A stretch of DNA of 64,000 nucleotides from assembly GCF_014287705.1 (NCBI RefSeq), contig NZ_JACOOY010000017.1:11035-75034 (forward strand), in the 5' to 3' direction. Each line of letters opens with the position of its first letter. Within the stretch, counting starts at the first letter, position 1. A program made the translations under genes and the position numbers. Below are positions 43,272 through 50,607 of this stretch, piece after piece. Origin of the DNA: Dorea_D hominis. Its GTDB lineage: Bacteria; Bacillota; Clostridia; Lachnospirales; Lachnospiraceae. The notes beneath the pieces were generated by a model. It did not search any database and was not told the origin of the DNA. It was given only the letters and a program-made list of their open reading frames with translations.

Positions 43272-44248
43272 TGCCCTGGGTAACGGAAGAAGAGATTCAG
43301 GCAGCAAAAAATATGACTGCGTATGAGTATTTGCGAACGCATCAGGCACAGCGACTGCAAAAGACAAGGACCAGAAATGAATGGCAGTTGACGGATCATG
43401 ACAGTTTTAAAATCAATGAACTGTCCAGCAAATGGCATTGGAAATCCAGAGATATCGGTGGCGTGTCCGCACTGCGGTTCCTGATTGAAGTAGATGGAAT
43501 GAAATTTACAGATGCCGTAAAACTGTTGTGCGAAGAGAGTCCGTCTTTTATTCCGACACAGGCTGTGGAAAGGGAAAAACTGCCATTTAAGTTGCCGGAG
43601 AGGTATTGTAATTGCAGACGAATCAGGGCTTATTTAAACCACAGAGGAATCAGCGATGAAGTGATCACATATTGTATTTCACATGAAATCCTTTATGAAA
43701 GTGTCCCGTACCATAACGCTGTTTTTGTTGGGAAAGATGAATCCAGAAAAGCAAGATATGCATTCCTGCGAGGAATCTATGAAAAAAACGGGAAGGGATT
43801 CAAGATGGAGCAGACCGGGAGTGAAAAAAAGTACAGCTTTTGCATTCCACCTGAAAGAGAAACAAAGCGAGTTGCCGTATATGAAGCGTGTATTGATGCA
43901 TTGGCACACATGACACTGGAAGAGGAAAATAGGGATAAATATCGTCTTTCCCTTGGGGGAATCGCTGCTCCGAAAGAAAACGCACAGATACAGAGTGAAC
44001 GTTTTAAAAAGCCGCCGGACGCACTGGAAGAATTTCTGAAGAATCATCCGGAAATCAAAGAAATTGAAATCTGTACCGATAATGACTTTGCAGGGAGATG
44101 GGCGAAAGAACAGATGAAAAAGCATTACGAGGGAACGTATCAGATTATTTGCAATCTGCCGGAAAAAGAAGGGGCAGATTATGCAGACCTTGCGAAAGAA
44201 AAAAAGCAGGCAAATAAATGCAGGGACAGACCATTAGAAAGAAGGTGA
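43271..44248 (+). CDS. DUF3991/Toprim protein (primase-like)
   Basis: 325 residues. The N-terminal part begins with YEYLRTHQ, then INELSSKWHWKSRDIGGVSA and FTDAVKLLCEESP, as in CHC2-less DUF3991 proteins of conjugative elements. The C-terminal half is a Toprim domain (AVYEACIDALAH with Glu, and IEICTDNDFAGRWAKEQM with the DxD-like acidic pair). Such proteins are thought to act in primer synthesis or strand processing after transfer. It starts at ATG 43271, sharing one base with the metK stop. Confidence 0.75.
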   Translation: MPWVTEEEIQAAKNMTAYEYLRTHQAQRLQKTRTRNEWQLTDHDSFKINELSSKWHWKSRDIGGVSALRFLIEVDGMKFTDAVKLLCEESPSFIPTQAVEREKLPFKLPERYCNCRRIRAYLNHRGISDEVITYCISHEILYESVPYHNAVFVGKDESRKARYAFLRGIYEKNGKGFKMEQTGSEKKYSFCIPPERETKRVAVYEACIDALAHMTLEEENRDKYRLSLGGIAAPKENAQIQSERFKKPPDALEEFLKNHPEIKEIEICTDNDFAGRWAKEQMKKHYEGTYQIICNLPEKEGADYADLAKEKKQANKCRDRPLERR

Positions 44249-44254
44249 TAGAGA

Positions 44255-45001
44255 ATGGAAGAAAAAGGAACGATACACATACATCTGTTGACAGAGCTGA
44301 CTGGAAATCTTTATTCAGAAGAATCCGAATGGGAAGAAGATTGGTCGGAGAGTGATGAATATGGAATGCCGTTAGATGGAACAGAACTTGCCGATTATGA
44401 AGAAGTCATCCGAGAAGAACTGAAACGCTATGGGGAAGATGATCTCATGCAGTATTTTGATGGAAGTGAGTCCATTCAGGGAAAGATACAAAGTGCAGTT
44501 GTTACGATAGAAAACAAAGACGGAATCCTGTACGGATGTACCAAACTGGAATTAAATGAACTTTTAAGTCAGGAAGAACTACAGGAATTCACTGAATACA
44601 TTACAGGACAGTACAGTGACGGTTGGGGTGAAGGATTTGAGCAGAGGGATATCAAGGTAGATGGAGGAACGCTGAATGTGCATTTTTGGCATCCTGATAT
44701 AGAACAGCCGAAAATGTATGAGAAGAAAACAGAGCAGATTCCGACAAAGCCTGAGAAACAACGTCCCAAGTTACAGCTCCTTGGACATAATGGGAATATT
44801 TTTTCCATTATGGGCGATGCCTCAACTCTTTTGAAAAAGAATAAACAGACAGCAGCAGCAAAAGAAATGTGTAAAAGGGTATTGGAAAGTGGGGACTATT
44901 ACAAAGCACTTTTGATTATCAGTGAATATGTGGAAACCGAGTTGAGTCCACCACCAAAAGAAAATAAAAAGACAAAGAAGAAAAATCAGCCGGAACGCTG
45001 A
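44255..45001 (+). CDS. Conserved ICE protein of unknown function (248 aa)
   Basis: It starts at ATG 44255 after GAAGGTG, 6 bases after the previous stop. The N-terminal half is acidic (ESEWEEDWSESDEYGMPLDG) and contains ADYEEVIREELKRYGED and TEYITGQYSDGWGEGFEQRD, which recall proteins next to conjugative primases. The C-terminal 60 residues are basic (PPPKENKKTKKKNQ at the end). No catalytic motif is evident. Co-operon position implies a role in DNA processing or transfer. Confidence 0.6.
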   Translation: MEEKGTIHIHLLTELTGNLYSEESEWEEDWSESDEYGMPLDGTELADYEEVIREELKRYGEDDLMQYFDGSESIQGKIQSAVVTIENKDGILYGCTKLELNELLSQEELQEFTEYITGQYSDGWGEGFEQRDIKVDGGTLNVHFWHPDIEQPKMYEKKTEQIPTKPEKQRPKLQLLGHNGNIFSIMGDASTLLKKNKQTAAAKEMCKRVLESGDYYKALLIISEYVETELSPPPKENKKTKKKNQPER

Positions 45002-45021
45002 GAAAAGAAAGGATGATGCCT

Positions 45022-45825
45022 ATGACAAATGGCCTGAGTTTGGAAGAACTTATGAAAGAGGGAACATACCCAGAGGAATATGCCGAAGGGGAAAACTGGA
45101 GAATATTACATGGAGATACATTAAAACTGGTCAAAGCATTCCAGCCGGGAATCTTTGATGCAGTCATTACCGATCCACCGTATGCGTCCGGTGGAACAAA
45201 GCAGAATGAAAGAAATCGTACTACAAACCAGAAATACAGCAGTATGAGTGCTGCGAATGCACTTCCGGATTTCGATGGAGATAATAAAGACCAGAGATCT
45301 TGGACACACTGGATGGCTGAGTGGCTTTATGATGTGCGGAAAGCCTGTAAGAAAGGTGCTCCGATCTGCCTGTTCATTGACTGGCGTCAGTATCCATCGA
45401 TTACCGATGCATTGCAGTGGGCAGGATGGATCTGGAGAGGAACAGCGGTGTGGGATAAGGGAAACTCCCGTCCACAGAAAGGGCGTTTCCGCCAGCAGGC
45501 TGAATATATCGTGTGGGGCAGTAACGGACCGATGCCGATCAACCGCCCGGTCTCCTGTCTGCCGGGTGTTTTCCGATATGGAAATCCGCAGAACCGTATC
45601 CATGTGACAGAGAAACCATTGCAGCTTATGAAAGATGTGATCCAAATCTGTGAGCCGGGAGGTCTGATCCTGGACCCGTTTGCCGGAGCAGGAACAACTG
45701 TCCTTGCAGCGGCTATGACAGGGTATCGTGCCGTAGGAATTGAAGTGACGGATGCCTACTATAAACTGGGAAGTGACAGAGTGAAGTTTGCGTTAGAAGC
45801 AGAAGAAAACGAGGATGAAAAGTAG
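45022..45825 (+). CDS. Site-specific N4/N6 DNA methyltransferase (beta class)
   Basis: 267 residues from ATG 45022 (AAAGG 9 bases upstream; ATG 45013 is too close). The motif order is IV first, DAVITDPPYASGG, and the SAM-binding motif last, LDPFAGAGTTVLAAAMTGYR, with AVGIEVTDAYY. This is the beta-class amino-methyltransferase layout. The middle part carries target recognition (RGTAVWDKGNSRPQKGRFRQ). No restriction partner is adjacent, so an anti-restriction or regulatory methylase is likely. A terminator follows. Confidence 0.9.
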   Translation: MTNGLSLEELMKEGTYPEEYAEGENWRILHGDTLKLVKAFQPGIFDAVITDPPYASGGTKQNERNRTTNQKYSSMSAANALPDFDGDNKDQRSWTHWMAEWLYDVRKACKKGAPICLFIDWRQYPSITDALQWAGWIWRGTAVWDKGNSRPQKGRFRQQAEYIVWGSNGPMPINRPVSCLPGVFRYGNPQNRIHVTEKPLQLMKDVIQICEPGGLILDPFAGAGTTVLAAAMTGYRAVGIEVTDAYYKLGSDRVKFALEAEENEDEK

Positions 45826-45829
45826 CCTG

Positions 45830-45855
45830 GATGTCCAATAGGACATCTTGTTTTT
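45830..45855 (+). terminator. Terminator after the amino-methyltransferase
   Basis: GATGTCC (45830-45836) pairs with GGACATC (45841-45847), then TTGTTTTT. A second small stem GCATCC..GGATGC follows at 45873-45888, before the next ribosome site. Confidence 0.65.
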
Positions 45856-45906
45856 ATAGAGAAAAAGCAATGGCATCCAACTGGATGCAGGAAGGAGATG
45901 GAGCGT

Positions 45907-46230
45907 ATGGAACAGGCTCTGGCTTATGTGTGCTGTTCAGCAGAAGAAAGCCGGGTAAAAGTGCAGAAATATTGCAGGAAAATCTATGAACTGGGTTATG
46001 TACCGATCTGTCCGAGGTTTGGATTTTCACCGTTTCTGGAAGAAGGAGATGCGGAAGATATGCAGGGATATGGAAGGATGTCTCATATCCTTTTACGGAG
46101 ATGCCGGATGGTCGTTGTATGCGGAAAAGAAGTGACAGGGACGATGAACACGGAAATCAGCATGGCAGACAGACTCCATATCATTTGTACGACACTCGAT
46201 GGACTGGTACAGATCAAAGAATCGAAATAA
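45907..46230 (+). CDS. DUF4406-like small protein (107 aa)
   Basis: It starts at ATG 45907 with AAGGAG 9 bases upstream. The pattern is AYVCCSAEESRVKVQKYCRKI, then PICPRFGFSPFLEE, SHILLRRCRMVVVCGKE and MNTEISMADRLHI. This resembles DUF4406/DUF7768, related to nucleoside 2-deoxyribosyltransferases, in which a D-x-V-V-V-C/Y-G strand and a Glu on the next helix (here TEISMA) form the site. Such proteins are common cargo next to conjugation genes. Substrate unknown. Confidence 0.65.
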   Translation: MEQALAYVCCSAEESRVKVQKYCRKIYELGYVPICPRFGFSPFLEEGDAEDMQGYGRMSHILLRRCRMVVVCGKEVTGTMNTEISMADRLHIICTTLDGLVQIKESK

Positions 46231-46254
46231 ATCAGAGGCGGGTCTGCCGGGTGA

Positions 46255-46340
46255 TACAGAGACTGGCGGTACTCGTTTTGCAAGCATAGCGTTTGGATAT
46301 CCAAACGCACTTTGGGGAGAACCCCAATCCCCCGAATATA
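46255..46340. other. Candidate origin of transfer (oriT)
   Basis: Just upstream of the mobilisation genes lie a perfect 20-base palindrome GCGTTTGGATATCCAAACGC (46289-46308) and, 3 bases later, a second dyad TTGGGGAGAACCCCAA (46312-46327), followed by TCCCCC. Two adjacent inverted repeats directly before mobC and a MOBP-type relaxase are the usual oriT layout. The nick site cannot be fixed by eye. Confidence 0.6.
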
Positions 46341-46368
46341 AAATGAACATGGAAAGGAAGGATAAGCT

Positions 46369-46539
46369 ATGTTAAGAGACGGAGTCATGATTATGATCGC
46401 ATTGATGTTTGGAGGTTGTTTCGGAGTCGTGGTGACCTGTTGCATGGTGACTGCGAAACGGTCGGATCAGGAGCTTGGCGATATGATGAAAGAGAAAAGA
46501 GAAGGGACGGTGATGCAATGCGAAAACGAAACCATGTGA
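46369..46539 (+). CDS. DUF3789-like small membrane protein (56 aa)
   Basis: It starts at ATG 46369 after GGAAGGA. One membrane helix (GVMIMIALMFGGCFGVVVTC) is followed by a charged tail (SDQELGDMMKEKREG). This MFGGCFGV pattern is typical of DUF3789 proteins, which lie before mobilisation genes in Firmicute ICEs. Its end overlaps mobC by 22 bases. Role unknown, perhaps in the membrane part of the transfer complex. Confidence 0.65.
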   Translation: MLRDGVMIMIALMFGGCFGVVVTCCMVTAKRSDQELGDMMKEKREGTVMQCENETM

Positions 46540-46826
46540 TCCCAGTGCGGTTAAATGCAAGGGAACTCAGGGAATTGGAGGAACAGGTGGAAAAAAGCGG
46601 ACTGAGCCGGGAAGAGTTTATGCGTTCGCTGATCTTAGGAGCACAGGTACACGCAAAACCCTGTGAGCATCACCCGGAACTGCTTAGGAAGATAGCGGGT
46701 CTGTGCAATAATGCGAACCAGCTTGCCCATGTTGCGAACGCTTCGGGAATGGCAAGTGAGCAGAGTGTGCAGGAAATGCTCCGGCTTACCAAAGAGACAT
46801 GGCATCTGGTAAAGGAAGAGTGGTAA
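46518..46826 (+). CDS. mobC: MobC-like relaxosome accessory protein
   Basis: 102 residues from ATG 46518 (GGGACGG upstream). The N-terminal ribbon-helix-helix (VIPVRLNARELRELEEQVEK, SGLSREEFMRSLILGA) is followed by the MobC motif IAGLCNNANQLAHVANASG. Such proteins bind oriT and help the relaxase reach its nick site. It lies between the candidate oriT and the relaxase gene, 6 bases from the latter. Confidence 0.85.
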   Translation: MRKRNHVIPVRLNARELRELEEQVEKSGLSREEFMRSLILGAQVHAKPCEHHPELLRKIAGLCNNANQLAHVANASGMASEQSVQEMLRLTKETWHLVKEEW

Positions 46827-46832
46827 TGACAG

Positions 46833-48116
46833 ATGGCTTATACAAGTGTTATCCCCGTCCACCGCCTGGACCGTTCTATCGAATATGTGAAAGACAAAGA
46901 AAAAACCACACAGAAAGCAGACTCTCTGGAGGCTGCCATTGATTATGCCATGAACCGGACAAAGACGGAACAGGCGGTCTTCGAAGATACCATCGGATGT
47001 ACCAATGAAAATGCGTATGCAGATATGGTGGCAACAAAAAAGAGATTTCATAAGATGGGCGGTGTGGAAGGATACCATCTGGTACAGAGTTTTGCAGAAG
47101 GTGAGGTGACACCGGAACTGGCACATCTCATCGGACAGGAACTGGCAGACCGGCTCTTAAAGGGACAGTATGAAGTTGTTATCACAACGCATCTGAATAC
47201 CAGACATTATCATAACCACATTGTCTGGAACTCTGTGAGCATGGCAGACGGGCGTAAGTACCACAGCAATGCAAAGAGTTATTATACGGAGATCCGGAAG
47301 ATCTCCGATGAGCTGTGCAGAAAATATGGTCTGTCTATCATTGAATCCGACCAGAAAAAATCAATCCCTTATGTACAGTGGAAAGCGGAACAGGAAGGGA
47401 AACCGACATGGAGAAGTGCGATCCGTCTGGATATCAGGGAGTCTGTACAGGAAAGCTACTCCTGGTCACAATTCTTAAAAGAAATGGAAAAGCGTGGATA
47501 CACATGGAAACTGAACCGGAAATATGTCGCTTTAAAGGCTCCGGGGATGGAACGGTACATCCGGCTACGGTCCCTTGGAAAAAACTATTCCGAAGAGGAG
47601 ATCCGTGGACAGATCTTACAGCCAAAAGTAAAACGCATCTATCAAAAGACGGTGCAGATCTCTCCAAAGAGGAAACTGACTAGGATACAGGCATTATATT
47701 ATTCCTATTTATATCAGATGGGAGTACTGCCAAAAAGACCGAGAAGAAGTCCGTATGCCATCAGAGAGGATATCCGGAAACTGGATCAGAGGATTGAACA
47801 GATTGAGTTTTTAATGAAGCATGACATTACGACCAGAGAACAGCTTGCCACATACCGTGAGCCGTTACAAAAGCAGATTTCAGAACTGATGAAGGAACGC
47901 AGAAAGCTCTATCGGAATGACAGTGAAGACAGTGGAAAAGTACGGCTGTCCGAAATCAATGAGGAATTAAAAAATCTCCGAAAAGAAGTCCGTATGACCG
48001 TCCGGATTGAAAAGCATTCATTGGAAATCGAAGAAAGACTTCGAAAGGCAGAAGAACAAAACCAGAATGAGAAACGTGTGGAACACAAAGAAAAAGAGAG
48101 TCAGGAGGTGAGATAA
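46833..48116 (+). CDS. Relaxase/mobilisation nuclease (MOBP-type)
   Basis: 427 residues. The nicking domain has motif I SLEAAIDYAMN with nearby Tyr residues, a histidine motif YHLVQSF, and the metal-binding triad motif TRHYHNHIVWNSVSMADGRK. The C-terminal half is charged and helical (DIRKLDQRIEQIEFL, ERRKLYRNDSED), perhaps for contact with the coupling protein. It cuts oriT, stays on the 5' end and leads the strand into the recipient. Start ATG 46833. Confidence 0.88.
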   Translation: MAYTSVIPVHRLDRSIEYVKDKEKTTQKADSLEAAIDYAMNRTKTEQAVFEDTIGCTNENAYADMVATKKRFHKMGGVEGYHLVQSFAEGEVTPELAHLIGQELADRLLKGQYEVVITTHLNTRHYHNHIVWNSVSMADGRKYHSNAKSYYTEIRKISDELCRKYGLSIIESDQKKSIPYVQWKAEQEGKPTWRSAIRLDIRESVQESYSWSQFLKEMEKRGYTWKLNRKYVALKAPGMERYIRLRSLGKNYSEEEIRGQILQPKVKRIYQKTVQISPKRKLTRIQALYYSYLYQMGVLPKRPRRSPYAIREDIRKLDQRIEQIEFLMKHDITTREQLATYREPLQKQISELMKERRKLYRNDSEDSGKVRLSEINEELKNLRKEVRMTVRIEKHSLEIEERLRKAEEQNQNEKRVEHKEKESQEVR

Positions 48117-48118
48117 GT

Positions 48119-48925
48119 ATGAATTACGGAGCAGAACCGGCTGATCAGGTGGTGCGGTACAGTCTGGAAGGAATGGAATACTCTTTGAAGATTACCGGAA
48201 ATGTGGCAAAGCATGTGGCAATCTTTATTGCGGCCGCCCTGAAAGATCAGAAAAAGACAAGAGGGAAAACAAGGCTTACCAGAATGTTAAAGGAACAGCG
48301 CCCGATGAAATTTTTTACCGTTCCGGGTGACCGCTTAAAAGAATTTGCAAAAGAGGCCAAGGCGAGAGGTATCTTATATGTAGTCATCAAAGATAAGGTG
48401 AATCCGGATCAGACAGAGGTTATGGTATTTGCAGATGATGCAGCAAAGATGAACCGGGTATTAGACCGGATGAATCTGGATTTTGTAAAAGCAGAATCAG
48501 GCTCTATGGTTACAGAAGCAGTGGAAAAAGAGACTGCACCGGAACAGGCAGAGAACCAGATGGAACAAGCATCCAGGGAGAATGTACGGACAGAGACCGT
48601 TGTCCTGCCGGAAGGCAAGATAGAATTTGAACTGGATGATGCGGAAGAAATGTTTCAGATTGGGGATGAGGCTTTCCCGGAAGGAAATTTTACACATGCG
48701 CAGGAGGGGAAAGCAAAGAATCCGTCCGAACCTTTCTCGCGCAACAAAAATATTTCTTCCGGTCGGGAAACTAGCTGGGAAGAAAAGAATGAAAAACCAT
48801 CTGTGCGGAAAGAACTCGGAGATATCCGTAAGGAACAGGAAGAGAAACGTAAGAGGCCGGACAGACGGAAAAATGCCAGAGAGAGCAGGAAGAAACGTAA
48901 GAATATGAAAACGAAAGGCAGGTAA
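48119..48925 (+). CDS. PcfB-family (DUF3801) conjugation protein
   Basis: 268 residues from ATG 48119 after AGGAGG. The N-terminal 130 residues match DUF3801: VRYSLEGMEYSLKITGNVAK, HVAIFIAAALKDQKKTRGKT, MKFFTVPGDRLKEFAKEAKA, GILYVVIKDK. In pCF10, PcfB links the relaxase to the coupling protein. The C-terminal half is polar, then strongly basic (RRKNARESRKKRKNMKTKGR), suited to nucleic-acid contact. Confidence 0.75.
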   Translation: MNYGAEPADQVVRYSLEGMEYSLKITGNVAKHVAIFIAAALKDQKKTRGKTRLTRMLKEQRPMKFFTVPGDRLKEFAKEAKARGILYVVIKDKVNPDQTEVMVFADDAAKMNRVLDRMNLDFVKAESGSMVTEAVEKETAPEQAENQMEQASRENVRTETVVLPEGKIEFELDDAEEMFQIGDEAFPEGNFTHAQEGKAKNPSEPFSRNKNISSGRETSWEEKNEKPSVRKELGDIRKEQEEKRKRPDRRKNARESRKKRKNMKTKGR

Positions 48926-48930
48926 TGTAT

Positions 48931-49917
48931 ATGGATTTAACAGATATGATTTCAGGTGGAACGGAAGAACAGCAGATTCCTGAACAGAAATTGACCAAGG
49001 AAGAATATGCAGCCAAGAAGCAGCAGGAAAGAGAAGAGGTATGGGCTGAAGTAGATTCACAGGCACAGGGAGTTTTTCAGGATGGAGAAAAACTGAAAGG
49101 CTTTCTGGATTTTATGGCAGAGTGTAATACACAGAGAACTCCGAATCTGCTTTTGATTTACGGACAGCATCCAGATTTTAAGGTAGTAAGGTCTTATGAA
49201 CGCTGGAGAGAAGAACACCGTTCAGTAAAAGCAGGGGAGCATGGCATTACTTATATGATTTCCACTGAATACGAAAAAGACGGTGAAATGCGGAGAGGGT
49301 ATACGATCGGAAAAGGATTTGACATCAGTCAGATGTCAGGGAAGCCATTGGAAGAACGCCCTCAGCGAAGCTTGACAGAACTGGTAGGAACTGTCTTAAA
49401 AGACCAGTCGGTACGTGTGCAGATTGAGGATAATCTGCCAGACAAAGTGCAGGCCCAGTACAATCCGAGATACCGTACCATTTATATCCGCAACGGAATG
49501 AGTGAAGTAACGACATTCCATGCACTGAACAGAGAACTGGCGTGTGCAGCACTGGACCAGCATACCGGAACCTACAGCCGACAGAAAGTCAGTGCACAGG
49601 CTTATTGTGCAGCCTATGTGATTGCGAAACGTTATGGTGTGGATGTTACCGGATTCAATCTGGAGTATATTGCACAGAGGAATGAATGCGGAAAGAAAGA
49701 TCCGCAGGAACTGAGAGACTTTTTAAATGATGTCCGTCAGGCTTCCTACAGTATACGAAACCATATCGAACGCAATTTTGGTGCAAAGGAACAGGAGTAT
49801 ATAACCGATGAGTTCGCAATCGGAGACCCTGTAAAAATACCGGAAACCAAGGATGAAAAACCATCTGAAAAAGCATCCGGAAAAGAGAAAAAAGCAAAGA
49901 GCCAGCCGGAACGATAA
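48931..49917 (+). CDS. ArdC-like antirestriction/ssDNA-binding protein
   Basis: 328 residues from ATG 48931 (AGGCAGG 8 bases upstream; ATG 48925 is too close). The ArdC N-terminal-like domain is clear: FLDFMAECNTQRTPNLLLIY, GQHPDFKVVRSYERWREEH, VKAGEHGITYMIS. The following part resembles a zinc peptidase of the LtrC/M78 kind, but the HExxH motif is missing; the site reads FHALNRELACAALD. So it likely acts by binding single-stranded DNA, not by proteolysis. ArdC protects incoming DNA from restriction. Confidence 0.7.
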   Translation: MDLTDMISGGTEEQQIPEQKLTKEEYAAKKQQEREEVWAEVDSQAQGVFQDGEKLKGFLDFMAECNTQRTPNLLLIYGQHPDFKVVRSYERWREEHRSVKAGEHGITYMISTEYEKDGEMRRGYTIGKGFDISQMSGKPLEERPQRSLTELVGTVLKDQSVRVQIEDNLPDKVQAQYNPRYRTIYIRNGMSEVTTFHALNRELACAALDQHTGTYSRQKVSAQAYCAAYVIAKRYGVDVTGFNLEYIAQRNECGKKDPQELRDFLNDVRQASYSIRNHIERNFGAKEQEYITDEFAIGDPVKIPETKDEKPSEKASGKEKKAKSQPER

Positions 49918-50000
49918 AAGTGAAAAAGTTGGACGGTTGGAGTAGCTATTACGGAGGTCTTGTGATATGGTTGGTGTAACAAAAAAAGGAGGTCAGCCAG

Positions 50001-50312
50001 ATGACAAAATACTATTTGAAGATGGATAACATTATGAAAAATATGTTCGTGGTGGCACTGAATGATGAGCTGCAGGCACAGAGTGAGCAGGATGAATGTT
50101 TGGAAGAAACGAAAGCTCTTCTGAAAAAAGTAAGTGAATACGACCTCGCCCAGAAACGGCTGCAGATTACAGCCGGGGAACAAAGGCAGATCCGTAAGGC
50201 ACTGAACAGGCTTAGAAGTAAATATCTTGCAGCCGGAAGATATAGTGATGGAATAGATAAAATCATTATTCAGGTTGCAAAACCGAATACCACCAGACAC
50301 ATGTTCTGGTAG
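50001..50312 (+). CDS. Conserved ICE hypothetical protein (103 aa)
   Basis: It starts at ATG 50001 after AGGAGG. Predicted helical (MFVVALNDELQAQSEQDECL, EETKALLKKVSEYDLAQKRL, RQIRKALNRLRSKYLAAGRY). A 20-codon frame with its own ribosome site (ATG 49973, GGAGG upstream) overlaps its start and could couple translation. Role unknown. Confidence 0.55.
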   Translation: MTKYYLKMDNIMKNMFVVALNDELQAQSEQDECLEETKALLKKVSEYDLAQKRLQITAGEQRQIRKALNRLRSKYLAAGRYSDGIDKIIIQVAKPNTTRHMFW

Positions 50313-50328
50313 AGAAAGGAGTGGTTGA

Positions 50329-50607
50329 TTGGTCATTTATTCAAGAGAAAAAGTGGCAAGACTTAGAGAACAGTATCCGGCAGGAACAAGAATCTGTCTG
50401 AATTCGATGGACGGAGAAGCGGGTATGCCGCAGGGACTGGAAGGAACTGTGCAGTATGTGGATGATGCAGGCCAGCTCGGTGTTAAGTGGGACAACGGCA
50501 GAAGTCTCTCACTGATACCGGGGGTGGATTTCTTTCATAAGAAAGAAGGACAGGGACATCCAGAAGAAAAGCCACGCAAGAAAAGAGAATCTGACTTGCA
50601 GAGATAA
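50329..50607 (+). CDS. DUF4314-like protein (92 aa)
   Basis: The start is TTG 50329 with AGGAG 8 bases upstream. A small beta-rich domain reads LREQYPAGTRICLNSMDGEA, MPQGLEGTVQYVDDAGQLGV, KWDNGRSLSLIPGVD, the typical DUF4314 pattern seen beside VirD4 in Tn1549-like elements. It ends in a basic tail. Its stop overlaps the likely start of the coupling-protein gene. Confidence 0.72.
   Translation: MVIYSREKVARLREQYPAGTRICLNSMDGEAGMPQGLEGTVQYVDDAGQLGVKWDNGRSLSLIPGVDFFHKKEGQGHPEEKPRKKRESDLQR

Noticed and set aside
48497..49066. 189-codon minus-strand frame over the PcfB-like gene
   Set aside because: It is antisense of a basic, charged coding region and has no start signal.
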